This document shows, in pieces, positions 1-6,385 of a stretch of 41,422 bases of DNA. Below the pieces are notes generated by a model that saw nothing but the letters and a program-made list of their open reading frames with translations, was not told the DNA's origin and did not search any database. Positions within the stretch are counted from its first letter, which is position 1; each line of letters begins with the position of its first letter. This DNA is from an uncultured Flavobacterium sp. (lineage in GTDB: Bacteria; Bacteroidota; Bacteroidia; Flavobacteriales; Flavobacteriaceae): NCBI RefSeq assembly GCF_937967675.1, contig NZ_CALBSN010000034.1, forward strand, positions 1 through 41,422, written 5' to 3'. A program made the position numbers and the translations under genes.

Positions 1-1118
1 AAGCCTTCCGTGAATTGCAATTGTTACACCGCGTTTGGAAAGAAGAAATTGGTCCGGTTGATCGTGAACACAGAGAAGCGATTTGGAACGAATTCAGCGA
101 AATTACCAAACAAATGCACGATAAACGCGAAGGTTTATATGCTGAAGCAAGAGCAAAAGAATCAGACAACTTAGCGGTTAAAAACGAAATCATTTCGCAA
201 ATTATTGCTTTAGGAAACGAGAAAATCGATTCGCACAGTGGATGGCAAGCGCAAATTCAGAAAATGGAAACGTTGCGTGAAGCGTTCTTTAAAGCAGGAA
301 AAGTGCCAGCGGAAGTGACGGAGGAAACTTGGGCTAACTTTAAGAATGCGGTTCGTTCTTTTAATGTGAATAAAAATGTTTTTTATAAAGACATCAAACA
401 CGAGCAAAACGAAAACTTAAATAAAAAGTTAGCCTTAGTAGAAAAAGCCAAATCGTTACAAGACAGTTCTGATTTCGCTGCTACAACTCCAATTATGAAG
501 AAAATTCAAGACGATTGGAAGAAAATTGGGCACGTACCTCGTAAATATTCCGACAGTGTTTGGAAAGACTTTAAAGATGCTTGTAATGCGTATTTCGACA
601 GAATGCATGAAGCAAGAAATGCCGAAACTAGTGAAGAAGTAGAAGCATTTGAAAAGAAAAAAGCATTCTTAGAAGAGTTGAAATCATTCACTTTAACGGG
701 CGAACACAAAGCGGATTTAGATGCGATAAAAGCACACATTGCAACTTGGAAAACCTTTGGAAAAGTGCCTTTTAACAGAAGACACATCGAAGGAAAATTC
801 AATAAGATTTTAGATGCTTTGTTTGAAAAACTAAGTATTTCTAAAAAAGACACCGAAATGATGCGTTTTAACAATCGCTTAGAGCAATTAGCAGAAGGCG
901 ACGACCGCAGAGCTTTAGAACAAGAGCAGTTCTTCATCAGAAAGAAAATCGACGAAGTACAAAGCGAAATTTTCCAGTTAGAAAACAACATTCAGTTTAT
1001 TAGCAGTAGTTCGAAAGGTGAAAATCCTTTTATTAAAGAAGTTCAAAAAAGCATTGAACGCCACAAAGACGACTTGAAATTGTGGAAAGAAAAACTACAG
1101 CAAATTAAAAATATATAA
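1..1118 (+). CDS. DUF349 domain-containing protein, 3' part
   Basis: The reading frame is open from the first complete codon at position 3, so the gene begins upstream of the window and the TTG at 15 is internal. About 370 residues are visible, almost all charged and helical. At least four DUF349 repeats can be read, each with a W, then an I/F-G-x-V-P stretch and a second aromatic: near the N-terminus (HRVWKEEIGPVDREHREAIW), then AGKVPAEV, IGHVPRKY and FGKVPFNR. The C-terminal 60 residues look coiled-coil. DUF349 proteins are common in Bacteroidota and have no agreed biochemical function. A strong terminator follows the stop. Confidence 0.85.
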   Translation, partial: AFRELQLLHRVWKEEIGPVDREHREAIWNEFSEITKQMHDKREGLYAEARAKESDNLAVKNEIISQIIALGNEKIDSHSGWQAQIQKMETLREAFFKAGKVPAEVTEETWANFKNAVRSFNVNKNVFYKDIKHEQNENLNKKLALVEKAKSLQDSSDFAATTPIMKKIQDDWKKIGHVPRKYSDSVWKDFKDACNAYFDRMHEARNAETSEEVEAFEKKKAFLEELKSFTLTGEHKADLDAIKAHIATWKTFGKVPFNRRHIEGKFNKILDALFEKLSISKKDTEMMRFNNRLEQLAEGDDRRALEQEQFFIRKKIDEVQSEIFQLENNIQFISSSSKGENPFIKEVQKSIERHKDDLKLWKEKLQQIKNI

Positions 1119-1123
1119 GATTG

Positions 1124-1154
1124 AATCCCGAGTTTAGGCTCGGGATTTTTTTTG
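1124..1154 (+). terminator. Rho-independent terminator after the DUF349 gene
   Basis: Nine-base perfect arms aatcccgag (1124-1132) and ctcgggatt (1139-1147) enclose a 6-base loop and run into a T tract at 1146-1153. It starts 6 bases after the stop codon. Confidence 0.9.
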
Positions 1155-1204
1155 TTTCTTTATTTAAAAAAGTAGAGATAGAAAAAAAATTAAATTTATT
1201 TCCC

Positions 1205-1212
1205 TATTTTTG
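1205..1212 (+). promoter_or_regulatory. Bacteroidota -7 element upstream of the lipoprotein gene
   Basis: TATTTTTG matches the TAnnTTTG -7 consensus and lies 43 bases before the ATG at 1256, after the DUF349 terminator. No clear TTTG -33 box lies at the expected spacing, so this is only moderately supported. Confidence 0.45.
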
Positions 1213-1255
1213 ATAAACTAGAATCAAATACTACTTTTAACATAATTTAAAAATA

Positions 1256-1744
1256 ATGAAAAGAATATTTTCTTTGCTTTTGATAACAAATTTATTTCTT
1301 TGGTCATGCTCATCCGATGATTCAGAGAACATTACGGATAATAACAATGGTTTTACTGTCAACAATACATTCTACTCAACTCCTCAGTTCATAGTTGGAC
1401 CAGTTACTGAAAGACCAGACAGAGGATTCGATATTTATGAATTTTCCTTTAGAAATAGTAATGGGAATTATGTCCACATAGATGTAAATTCTCCAAATTT
1501 AAACGAATTAGAGTTAATGACTTATGAAATAACTCGAGGAGGAACAAGATATCCTGGTAAATCTGACTTAGGAAAAAACGGATATAACTTTCCAGAATGG
1601 GATGAATGGTATTATAGTACAGCAGGACACTTTTCAGATGGATTCATTAAAATTTCGAGAGAAAATGGAAAATTAGTATTTGAATATGAATTTAATTACA
1701 ATGATGACACCAAAAGTATCAAAGGGTATGCTAAACAACCATAA
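1256..1744 (+). CDS. putative exported lipoprotein, function unknown
   Basis: 162 residues. The N-terminus is a lipoprotein signal peptide: K2-R3, a hydrophobic core, then the lipobox LWSC with Cys18 followed by SSDDSEN, which suggests a lipidated surface or periplasmic protein with a flexible linker. The mature part is rich in aromatic residues, Asn and Gly and looks like a beta-sheet fold (alternating patterns near residues 55-75 and 125-155). I do not recognise a family. It has a candidate -7 element of its own, follows a terminator, and is 14 bases upstream of an orphan coiled-coil gene. The base composition is very AT-rich, and together with the repeat patch downstream this looks like an accessory segment between housekeeping genes. 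Confidence 0.75.
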   Translation: MKRIFSLLLITNLFLWSCSSDDSENITDNNNGFTVNNTFYSTPQFIVGPVTERPDRGFDIYEFSFRNSNGNYVHIDVNSPNLNELELMTYEITRGGTRYPGKSDLGKNGYNFPEWDEWYYSTAGHFSDGFIKISRENGKLVFEYEFNYNDDTKSIKGYAKQP

Positions 1745-1758
1745 TATTAGCAAATAAT

Positions 1759-2295
1759 ATGAATTTATATTTTACACTAATAATAATCATTCTAACAATT
1801 GTTTGTTTTATACTATTCACTAAATATAAATTAGAAAAAGAAAGGTACAAAAATTTGAAACTATCAAATGAAAATTTAGATAAGTTAGAGATTTATAATC
1901 AAAATTTGAAAGAAGAACTACTTAAAGTAAAAGAACAAAATATTTTAGAAAAAGAAGACGCATTTAATCGTGGGTTTGAAAATGGGAAAAGAATTAATAG
2001 CTATGAAGTACAAATACATCCATATCAAGATATTTTTATAAATAAAAAAACTTTTAGTACTGAAGAAGTAATTAAAATTGGCTATAAATATATCATTTTC
2101 ATTAATGGTTTACCATTTCCCAATTCTCACATTGAAATTATAGAAACAATTTCAAGAAAAGAGATTAGCGAAGAAAGAATTAGTGAAATTTTAAATAAAA
2201 TTAGTGAATTAACTAACTTAATACCTAATGCTAATATTCAATTAATTGGTAGTTTATCTGAATTTGGCAAAAAACTTTTAAATCAAAAAAAATAA
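1759..2295 (+). CDS. membrane-anchored coiled-coil protein, function unknown
   Basis: 178 residues. Residues 4-21 are a single hydrophobic segment with almost no preceding charge, giving an N-terminal membrane anchor. Residues 23-70 are a Lys/Glu/Asn-rich heptad-like helix, followed by FNRGFENGKR, a spacer of the type seen in membrane-bound coiled-coil proteins. Residues 80-178 form a mixed globular domain (for example YIIFINGLPFPNSH). No motif gives a function. The gene starts 14 bases after the lipoprotein stop and probably shares its transcript. Very AT-rich. No homologue is recognised. Confidence 0.7.
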   Translation: MNLYFTLIIIILTIVCFILFTKYKLEKERYKNLKLSNENLDKLEIYNQNLKEELLKVKEQNILEKEDAFNRGFENGKRINSYEVQIHPYQDIFINKKTFSTEEVIKIGYKYIIFINGLPFPNSHIEIIETISRKEISEERISEILNKISELTNLIPNANIQLIGSLSEFGKKLLNQKK

Positions 2296-2741
2296 ATCAA
2301 CATACTGCTGAGAGCATAATTCAAATAGACAAAAAGCCATCAAATAAAAATATCGCCCCTACAGGACTTACTAATCGTTGTGTTTATTTTTTTACCCATA
2401 TTCCGTTCCTACGGAGCTACCTACATTCCGTTCCTACGGAACTAAAAAAGTAAATACAAGTGTTGTAAAATGCCGTTAGGCATGAAATATGGGTAACTTA
2501 AAGTAACATAGCTGGCAAAAATCCCGTAGGGATGACATAAAAGAGATGCTTAACAGCATGACAAACTAGGCGTGATATGCGTTATGTGATACTTCGTTAC
2601 CTCAGCATGACAAACTAAATGGAAAACTTTGCGTGCTTTGCGAAACAACTTAGCGCCTTTGCGTTTAATAAAGAGATACTGAAACAAGTTCAGCATAACA
2701 AAGCTAAACTGAACACTGAGACTGAAAACTGCGACTGAACA
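2296..2741. repeat. gene-free patch of short palindromic and direct repeats
   Basis: No plausible gene lies in these 446 bases. They contain several small hairpin-forming units: attccgttcctacgga twice (2400-2415 and 2425-2440), tgccgttaggca (about 2471-2482) and atcccgtagggat (2521-2533). There is a 15-base direct repeat cagcatgacaaacta (2554-2568 and 2603-2617), a tttgcg-rich stretch (2637-2665), and an actga-type tandem tract ending 6 bases before the mazG stop (about 2707-2738). The composition is richer in G and C than the orphan genes upstream. It looks like an accumulation site for several dispersed repeat families. Confidence 0.75.
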
Positions 2742-3515
2742 CTACAACTTCTTCGCTTCTTCCCAAAAAACATCCATTTCCGCCAAAGTCATGTCCATTA
2801 AAGGTTTGCCTAATTCGGTGGCTTTGCTTTCTAAATATTGAAAACGTTTGATGAATTTTTTATTCGTGCGTTCTAATGCATCTTCTGGGTTTACTTTTAA
2901 GAATCGGGCATAATTTATCATGGAAAACAAAACATCGCCAAATTCGGCTTCTATTTTATCTTGATTGCCGGCTTGTACCTCAACTTGGAGTTCGTTTAGT
3001 TCTTCTTGTACTTTGTCCCAAACTTGGTGTGGCTCTTCCCAATCAAATCCAACACCTTTTACTTTATCTTGAATGCGGCTTGCTTTTACTAATGCCGGTA
3101 AACTTTTTGGCACACCTTCTAATACCGATTTTTTACCTTCTTTCAGTTTTAGTTTTTCCCAATTTTGCTTTACTTCTTCTTCGTCAGCCACAACCACATC
3201 GCCATAGATATGCGGATGACGATCGATTAATTTATCACAAATGGAATTCGCTACATCGCCAATATCAAAGGCATTGGTTTCGCTACCTATTTTCGCATAA
3301 AAGACAATGTGTAATAACACGTCGCCCAACTCTTTCTTTATTTCTTCTAAATCGTTATCTAAAATAGCATCGCCTAATTCATAGGTTTCTTCAATCGTTA
3401 AATGACGTAGACTTTCCAGCGTTTGCTTTTTATCCCACGGACATTTTTCGCGTAAATCGTCCATGATATCTAAAAGTCGGTTGAAAGCTTGTAGTTGTTG
3501 TTGGCGTGTGTTCAT
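2742..3515 (-). CDS. mazG: nucleoside triphosphate pyrophosphohydrolase MazG
   Basis: 257 residues, the length of the two-domain all-alpha MazG enzymes that hydrolyse NTPs or dNTPs to the monophosphate and pyrophosphate, cleaning non-canonical or excess nucleotides. The N-terminal domain shows CPWDKKQT (25-32) and the metal-binding helices IEETYE (41-46) and KKELGD (60-65). The second domain repeats the pattern with EELNEL and EAEFGD. Both metal-binding sets are intact, so it should be active. It is transcribed on the minus strand from a region holding two large palindromic repeats. No obvious promoter was found, and the nearest upstream gene on this strand ends with a terminator. Confidence 0.95.
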   Translation of the reverse strand: MNTRQQQLQAFNRLLDIMDDLREKCPWDKKQTLESLRHLTIEETYELGDAILDNDLEEIKKELGDVLLHIVFYAKIGSETNAFDIGDVANSICDKLIDRHPHIYGDVVVADEEEVKQNWEKLKLKEGKKSVLEGVPKSLPALVKASRIQDKVKGVGFDWEEPHQVWDKVQEELNELQVEVQAGNQDKIEAEFGDVLFSMINYARFLKVNPEDALERTNKKFIKRFQYLESKATELGKPLMDMTLAEMDVFWEEAKKL

Positions 3516-3538
3516 TATTAGTGATGTTTATTTGACGT

Positions 3539-3566
3539 TGAGACAAGCCATTGGCTTGTCTGTACT
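3539..3566. repeat. 28-base palindromic direct repeat, copy 1
   Basis: Its core is the perfect palindrome gacaagccattggcttgtc (3542-3560), two 9-base arms around one T. The whole 28-base unit is identical to 3591-3618. It lies 24 bases upstream of the mazG start on the minus strand. Confidence 0.9.
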
Positions 3567-3590
3567 TATTTGCCTTTTAATCTTGGCTGA

Positions 3591-3618
3591 TGAGACAAGC
3601 CATTGGCTTGTCTGTACT
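3591..3618. repeat. 28-base palindromic direct repeat, copy 2
   Basis: Exact second copy of 3539-3566, separated from it by 24 bases of unrelated sequence. The palindromic core is at 3594-3612. It sits between the terminator of the DUF5606 gene and mazG. Confidence 0.9.
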
Positions 3619-3640
3619 ATATTGATGGAAATAATATCGT

Positions 3641-3676
3641 AAAAATAAAAAATCCCACGTGGAAAACGCAGGATTT
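3641..3676 (-). terminator. terminator of the DUF5606 gene
   Basis: Read on the minus strand, arms AATCCTGCG and CGTGGGATT (plus 3675-3667 and 3659-3651) pair over nine bases including two G-U wobbles. A T-rich tract follows (complement of 3641-3650). It begins about 24 bases after the stop at 3699. Confidence 0.75.
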
Positions 3677-3698
3677 TAAAGTATAATTTTTCCAAAGC

Positions 3699-4133
3699 TT
3701 ATTCAGCAACTGGAGTTTCTTCTTCTTGTTTGATTTCTTTAGATAACGCTTCTACAGAAACGAAACCTTTAGGTTGTAACAAATTGTACCAGTTTAAGAT
3801 TTTTTTGATATCAGAATTATATACTCTGTCTTCGTCAAATTCTGGTAAAATTTCTCTGAAATATGCTTTTAATTTTGCATCATCTTCTTTGTGAGACATT
3901 GCCATACCGTCGTTTTCTTTAGTAGCGATTGCTTTGAAAACTTCTGCTAAACGCACTTCTTCAGAATACGTATACACTGCTATTTCTGATAACAAACTTA
4001 CGTTAGCTCTCATTCCAACTGTGATCTTTTTTCCGTCTAATAAAGATTCGGCAACAAATCCTGTACGTGTTTGAATTTTTAATTCATATAAACCTGGTTT
4101 CCCAGAAATAGCTAATATTTTTTGAATGCTCAT
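3699..4133 (-). CDS. DUF5606 domain-containing protein
   Basis: 144 residues. The N-terminus MSIQKILAISGKPGLYEL and the later segments FREILPEFDEDRVYNSDIKK and ILNWYNLL are what I associate with the DUF5606 family, a small cytoplasmic protein conserved in Bacteroidota with no assigned function. Residues 1-60 look like a small beta domain (GLYEL, SLLDGKKI). The rest is helical, with a Glu-rich tail that is probably disordered. No signal peptide or membrane segment. It is flanked by its own -7 element and a terminator, so it is probably monocistronic, just downstream of ruvX-def. Confidence 0.85.
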   Translation of the reverse strand: MSIQKILAISGKPGLYELKIQTRTGFVAESLLDGKKITVGMRANVSLLSEIAVYTYSEEVRLAEVFKAIATKENDGMAMSHKEDDAKLKAYFREILPEFDEDRVYNSDIKKILNWYNLLQPKGFVSVEALSKEIKQEEETPVAE

Positions 4134-4155
4134 ATTTCTTACTTATTAAGGTTGG

Positions 4156-4163
4156 CAAATATA
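4156..4163 (-). promoter_or_regulatory. -7 element of the DUF5606 gene
   Basis: On the minus strand this reads TATATTTG, an exact TAnnTTTG. A TTTC (plus 4183-4186) lies 19 bases upstream and is a near-match to the TTTG -33 box. The start codon is 22 bases downstream. Confidence 0.6.
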
Positions 4164-4247
4164 TTATTTTAAAGTAAAAAGTGAAACGTAAAAAGTAAAA
4201 AGTTTAGTTAAAATAGCTATTAACTTTTCACTAATAACGAATTACTA

Positions 4248-4835
4248 TTAACGTCCTTTTTTGTTTACGTATTTCATTTTATAATCGGGTCTTGCTTTAC
4301 CATCCATAATGTTTTGCAATTTCTTCCCAATTAACTTCTTTTTCAGAATTGACAAATGATCGGTAAATAAAATTCCTTCGATATGATCGTACTCGTGTTG
4401 GATAACACGCGCGATTAAACCGTCGTACACTTCTGTTTTCTTATTGAAATCTTCATCAAAATATTCAATTGTAATCGTATCATGACGAAAAACATCTTCA
4501 CGCACATCTGGAATACTCAAACATCCTTCGTTAAATCCCCAAATATCACCTTCTTCTTTGATTATTTTTGCATTGATGAACGTTTTTTTAAAATCTTTCA
4601 TTAAAGCCGCTTCTTCTTTAGAAACGTCATCACTATCAGCAAAAGGTTCGGTATCAATAACAAACAAACGAATTGGCAAACCAACTTGTGGAGCCGCCAA
4701 ACCTACGCCGTGTGCATGATACATGGTGTCATACATGTTCGCGATTGTTTCTTTAAGATTCGGATATTCTGGAGTAATGTCCTCTCCTACTTTACGTAAA
4801 ACTGGTTCTCCGTATCCGTATATTGGTAAAATCAT
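4248..4835 (-). CDS. def: peptide deformylase
   Basis: 195 residues. It removes the N-terminal formyl group from nascent proteins. All three metal and catalytic motifs are present: GVGLAAPQ (43-50), EGCLS (103-107, metal ligand Cys105) and HEYDH (147-151, metal ligands His147 and His151, catalytic Glu148). The segment around 60-90 (DTEPFADSDDVSKEEAALMK) is the longer acidic insertion that I associate with Bacteroidota enzymes. It lies 55 bases downstream of ruvX on the same strand. A TACTTTTG element overlaps the ruvX stop, so it may be made from both a shared and an internal promoter. Confidence 0.97.
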   Translation of the reverse strand: MILPIYGYGEPVLRKVGEDITPEYPNLKETIANMYDTMYHAHGVGLAAPQVGLPIRLFVIDTEPFADSDDVSKEEAALMKDFKKTFINAKIIKEEGDIWGFNEGCLSIPDVREDVFRHDTITIEYFDEDFNKKTEVYDGLIARVIQHEYDHIEGILFTDHLSILKKKLIGKKLQNIMDGKARPDYKMKYVNKKGR

Positions 4836-4882
4836 AATCTGTAATTTCTATTTTCTAACTTTTGAATTCTAAATTCCGAGTG

Positions 4883-4890
4883 CAAAAGTA
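4883..4890 (-). promoter_or_regulatory. candidate internal -7 element for def
   Basis: The minus strand reads TACTTTTG, a full match to TAnnTTTG, immediately after the ruvX stop codon and 47 bases before the def ATG. The -33 box is not convincing. Confidence 0.45.
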
Positions 4891-5304
4891 CTATTTTTTA
4901 TAATGTAAATAATCTTGAAGCATAATTGTTGCGGCAATTTCGTCAACTAATGCTTTATTTCGTCGTTGTTTCTTTTTTAAACCACTATCAATCATGGTTT
5001 GGAATGCCATTTTGGAAGTAAAACGTTCATCTACACGTTCAACAGGCATTTCAGGGAAATTACTTTTGAAAGTCTCAAGAAATTTATTGATTATTTCTGC
5101 ACTTTGCGAAGGCGTTCCATCCATTTGCTTTGGTTCGCCCAAAATTACTTTCTCTACTTTTTCTTTGCCAAAATAATCCTTTAAAAAAGAAATTGCAGTT
5201 TCAGATGGAATTGTAGTTAGCCCAAAAGCTATCATTTGCATTTCATCGGTAACGGCTATACCTGTTCGTTTGATTCCGTAATCTATGGCTAAAATTCTTG
5301 ACAT
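4891..5304 (-). CDS. ruvX: Holliday junction resolvase-like protein RuvX/YqgF
   Basis: 137 residues, normal for the family, which has an RNase H-like fold and acts in pre-16S rRNA maturation or as a putative Holliday junction resolvase. The acidic residues sit in ILAIDYGIKRTG (Asp8), DERFTS in the middle, and LVDEIAATIMLQDYL at the C-terminus. The ILGEPKQMDG segment is also typical. The start at 5304 follows a -7 element by 12 bases, implying a very short leader. It is the first gene of a ruvX-def pair and is divergent from dapD. Confidence 0.93.
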   Translation of the reverse strand: MSRILAIDYGIKRTGIAVTDEMQMIAFGLTTIPSETAISFLKDYFGKEKVEKVILGEPKQMDGTPSQSAEIINKFLETFKSNFPEMPVERVDERFTSKMAFQTMIDSGLKKKQRRNKALVDEIAATIMLQDYLHYKK

Positions 5305-5316
5305 TTTATTTTTTTA

Positions 5317-5324
5317 CAAAAATA
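5317..5324 (-). promoter_or_regulatory. -7 element of ruvX
   Basis: Minus strand TATTTTTG, 12 bases before the ATG. The nearest TTTG-like boxes upstream are 14 and 26 bases away, so the -33 element is uncertain. Confidence 0.5.
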
Positions 5325-5370
5325 AGGCATTTGTTTAACAAAATAGACTCCAAACTTTAAACTATTGATT

Positions 5371-5399
5371 TTTGCTTTCAAACAAATGATTTATCTTTG
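5371..5399 (+). promoter_or_regulatory. dapD promoter (TTTG-N17-TAnnTTTG)
   Basis: TTTG at 5371-5374, a 17-base spacer, then TATCTTTG at 5392-5399. Both boxes match the Bacteroidota consensus, making this the clearest promoter in the window. It also fixes the dapD start at the ATG at 5420; the earlier in-frame TTG at 5411 would leave almost no leader. Confidence 0.8.
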
Positions 5400-5419
5400 C
5401 TACTCAAATTTTGAAAAAC

Positions 5420-6235
5420 ATGACCAATTTACAAGCAACAATAGAACAAGCATGGGAAAATCGTGCTTTATTACAAGAAGAAACTACGCAAAAAGCCATT
5501 AGAGAAGTTATCGAATTATTAGATAGCGGAAAACTTCGTGTAGCCGAACCAGTTGAAAAAGGTTGGCAAGTAAACGAATGGGTTAAAAAAGCAGTGGTAA
5601 TGTACTTCCCTATTCAAAAAATGGAAACTTGGGAATCGGGTATTTTTGAATATCACGATAAAATGTTATTGAAACGCAATTATGCTGAAAAAGGAATTCG
5701 TGTAGTTCCAAATGCAGTGGCAAGATATGGTGCTTATATTTCTTCGGGTGTAATTTTGATGCCAAGTTACGTAAACATTGGAGCTTATGTAGATGAAGGC
5801 ACGATGGTGGATACTTGGGCAACCGTAGGAAGTTGTGCGCAAATTGGAAAACATGTTCACCTTTCGGGTGGTGTTGGAATTGGTGGCGTTTTAGAACCAT
5901 TACAAGCGGCTCCAGTAATTATTGAAGATGGTGCATTCATTGGTTCAAGATGTATTGTGGTAGAAGGTGTTCACGTAGGAAAAGAAGCGGTTTTAGGTGC
6001 GAACGTATGCTTAACTGGTTCTACGAAAATTATTGATGTTACTGGTGATGAACCAATTGAATATAAAGGAGTAGTTCCAGCTCGTTCAGTAGTAATTCCT
6101 GGAAGTTATACAAAGAAATTCCCTGCTGGAGATTATCAAGTGCCTTGTGCGATTATCATTGGACAAAGAAAACCTTCAACCGATTTGAAGACTTCTTTAA
6201 ATGATGCTTTAAGAGAATATAACGTAGCGGTATAA
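5420..6235 (+). CDS. dapD: 2,3,4,5-tetrahydropyridine-2,6-dicarboxylate N-succinyltransferase
   Basis: 271 residues from the ATG at 5420; an in-frame TTG nine bases earlier is less likely. The enzyme transfers succinyl from succinyl-CoA in the lysine and meso-diaminopimelate pathway, feeding peptidoglycan synthesis. An N-terminal helical domain is followed from about residue 100 by a left-handed beta-helix of hexapeptide repeats, visible as SSGVILMPSYVNIGAYVDEG, VDTWATVGSCAQIGKHVHLS and IEDGAFIGSRCIVVEGVHVG. The segment VVPARSVVIPGS near the C-terminus is typical. It has a consensus promoter and a terminator, so it is probably transcribed alone. Confidence 0.96.
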   Translation: MTNLQATIEQAWENRALLQEETTQKAIREVIELLDSGKLRVAEPVEKGWQVNEWVKKAVVMYFPIQKMETWESGIFEYHDKMLLKRNYAEKGIRVVPNAVARYGAYISSGVILMPSYVNIGAYVDEGTMVDTWATVGSCAQIGKHVHLSGGVGIGGVLEPLQAAPVIIEDGAFIGSRCIVVEGVHVGKEAVLGANVCLTGSTKIIDVTGDEPIEYKGVVPARSVVIPGSYTKKFPAGDYQVPCAIIIGQRKPSTDLKTSLNDALREYNVAV

Positions 6236-6267
6236 ATCAAAGTAAGAAGTTAAAATAATAAAGTGAG

Positions 6268-6312
6268 TTCCAATTCATAACCAAATTGTTGTGAATTGGA
6301 ATTTTTATTTTC
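6268..6312 (+). terminator. terminator of dapD
   Basis: Arms ttccaattca (6268-6277) and tgaattggaa (6292-6301) pair perfectly over ten bases. The T-rich tract ttttt-a-tttt follows. Confidence 0.8.
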
Positions 6313-6339
6313 ATTAATAAGAAATTACAAGTAAATAAA

Positions 6340-6369
6340 TTGTACATCTTGATTGAATAGTTAAATTTG
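6340..6369 (+). promoter_or_regulatory. promoter of the LtaS-type gene
   Basis: TTG at 6340-6342, a 19-base spacer, then TAAATTTG at 6362-6369, 16 bases before the ATG at 6386. Confidence 0.6.
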
Positions 6370-6385
6370 CTAAAAATTACCTTTT

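Noticed and set aside
506..991. 161-codon minus-strand open frame inside the DUF349 gene
   Set aside because: Serine- and phenylalanine-rich antisense shadow of a well-supported coding region, with no family features.
2876..3367. 163-codon plus-strand open frame inside mazG
   Set aside because: Leucine- and histidine-rich antisense shadow of mazG, which carries both metal-binding motif sets.
3539..3618. CRISPR-like pair of 28-base repeats with a 24-base spacer
   Set aside because: Only two copies, the repeat is a near-complete palindrome, and no cas genes are nearby.
4164..4247. aaaagtgaaa/aaaagtaaaa repeats downstream of def
   Set aside because: Low-complexity, imperfect and too short to separate from AT-rich background.
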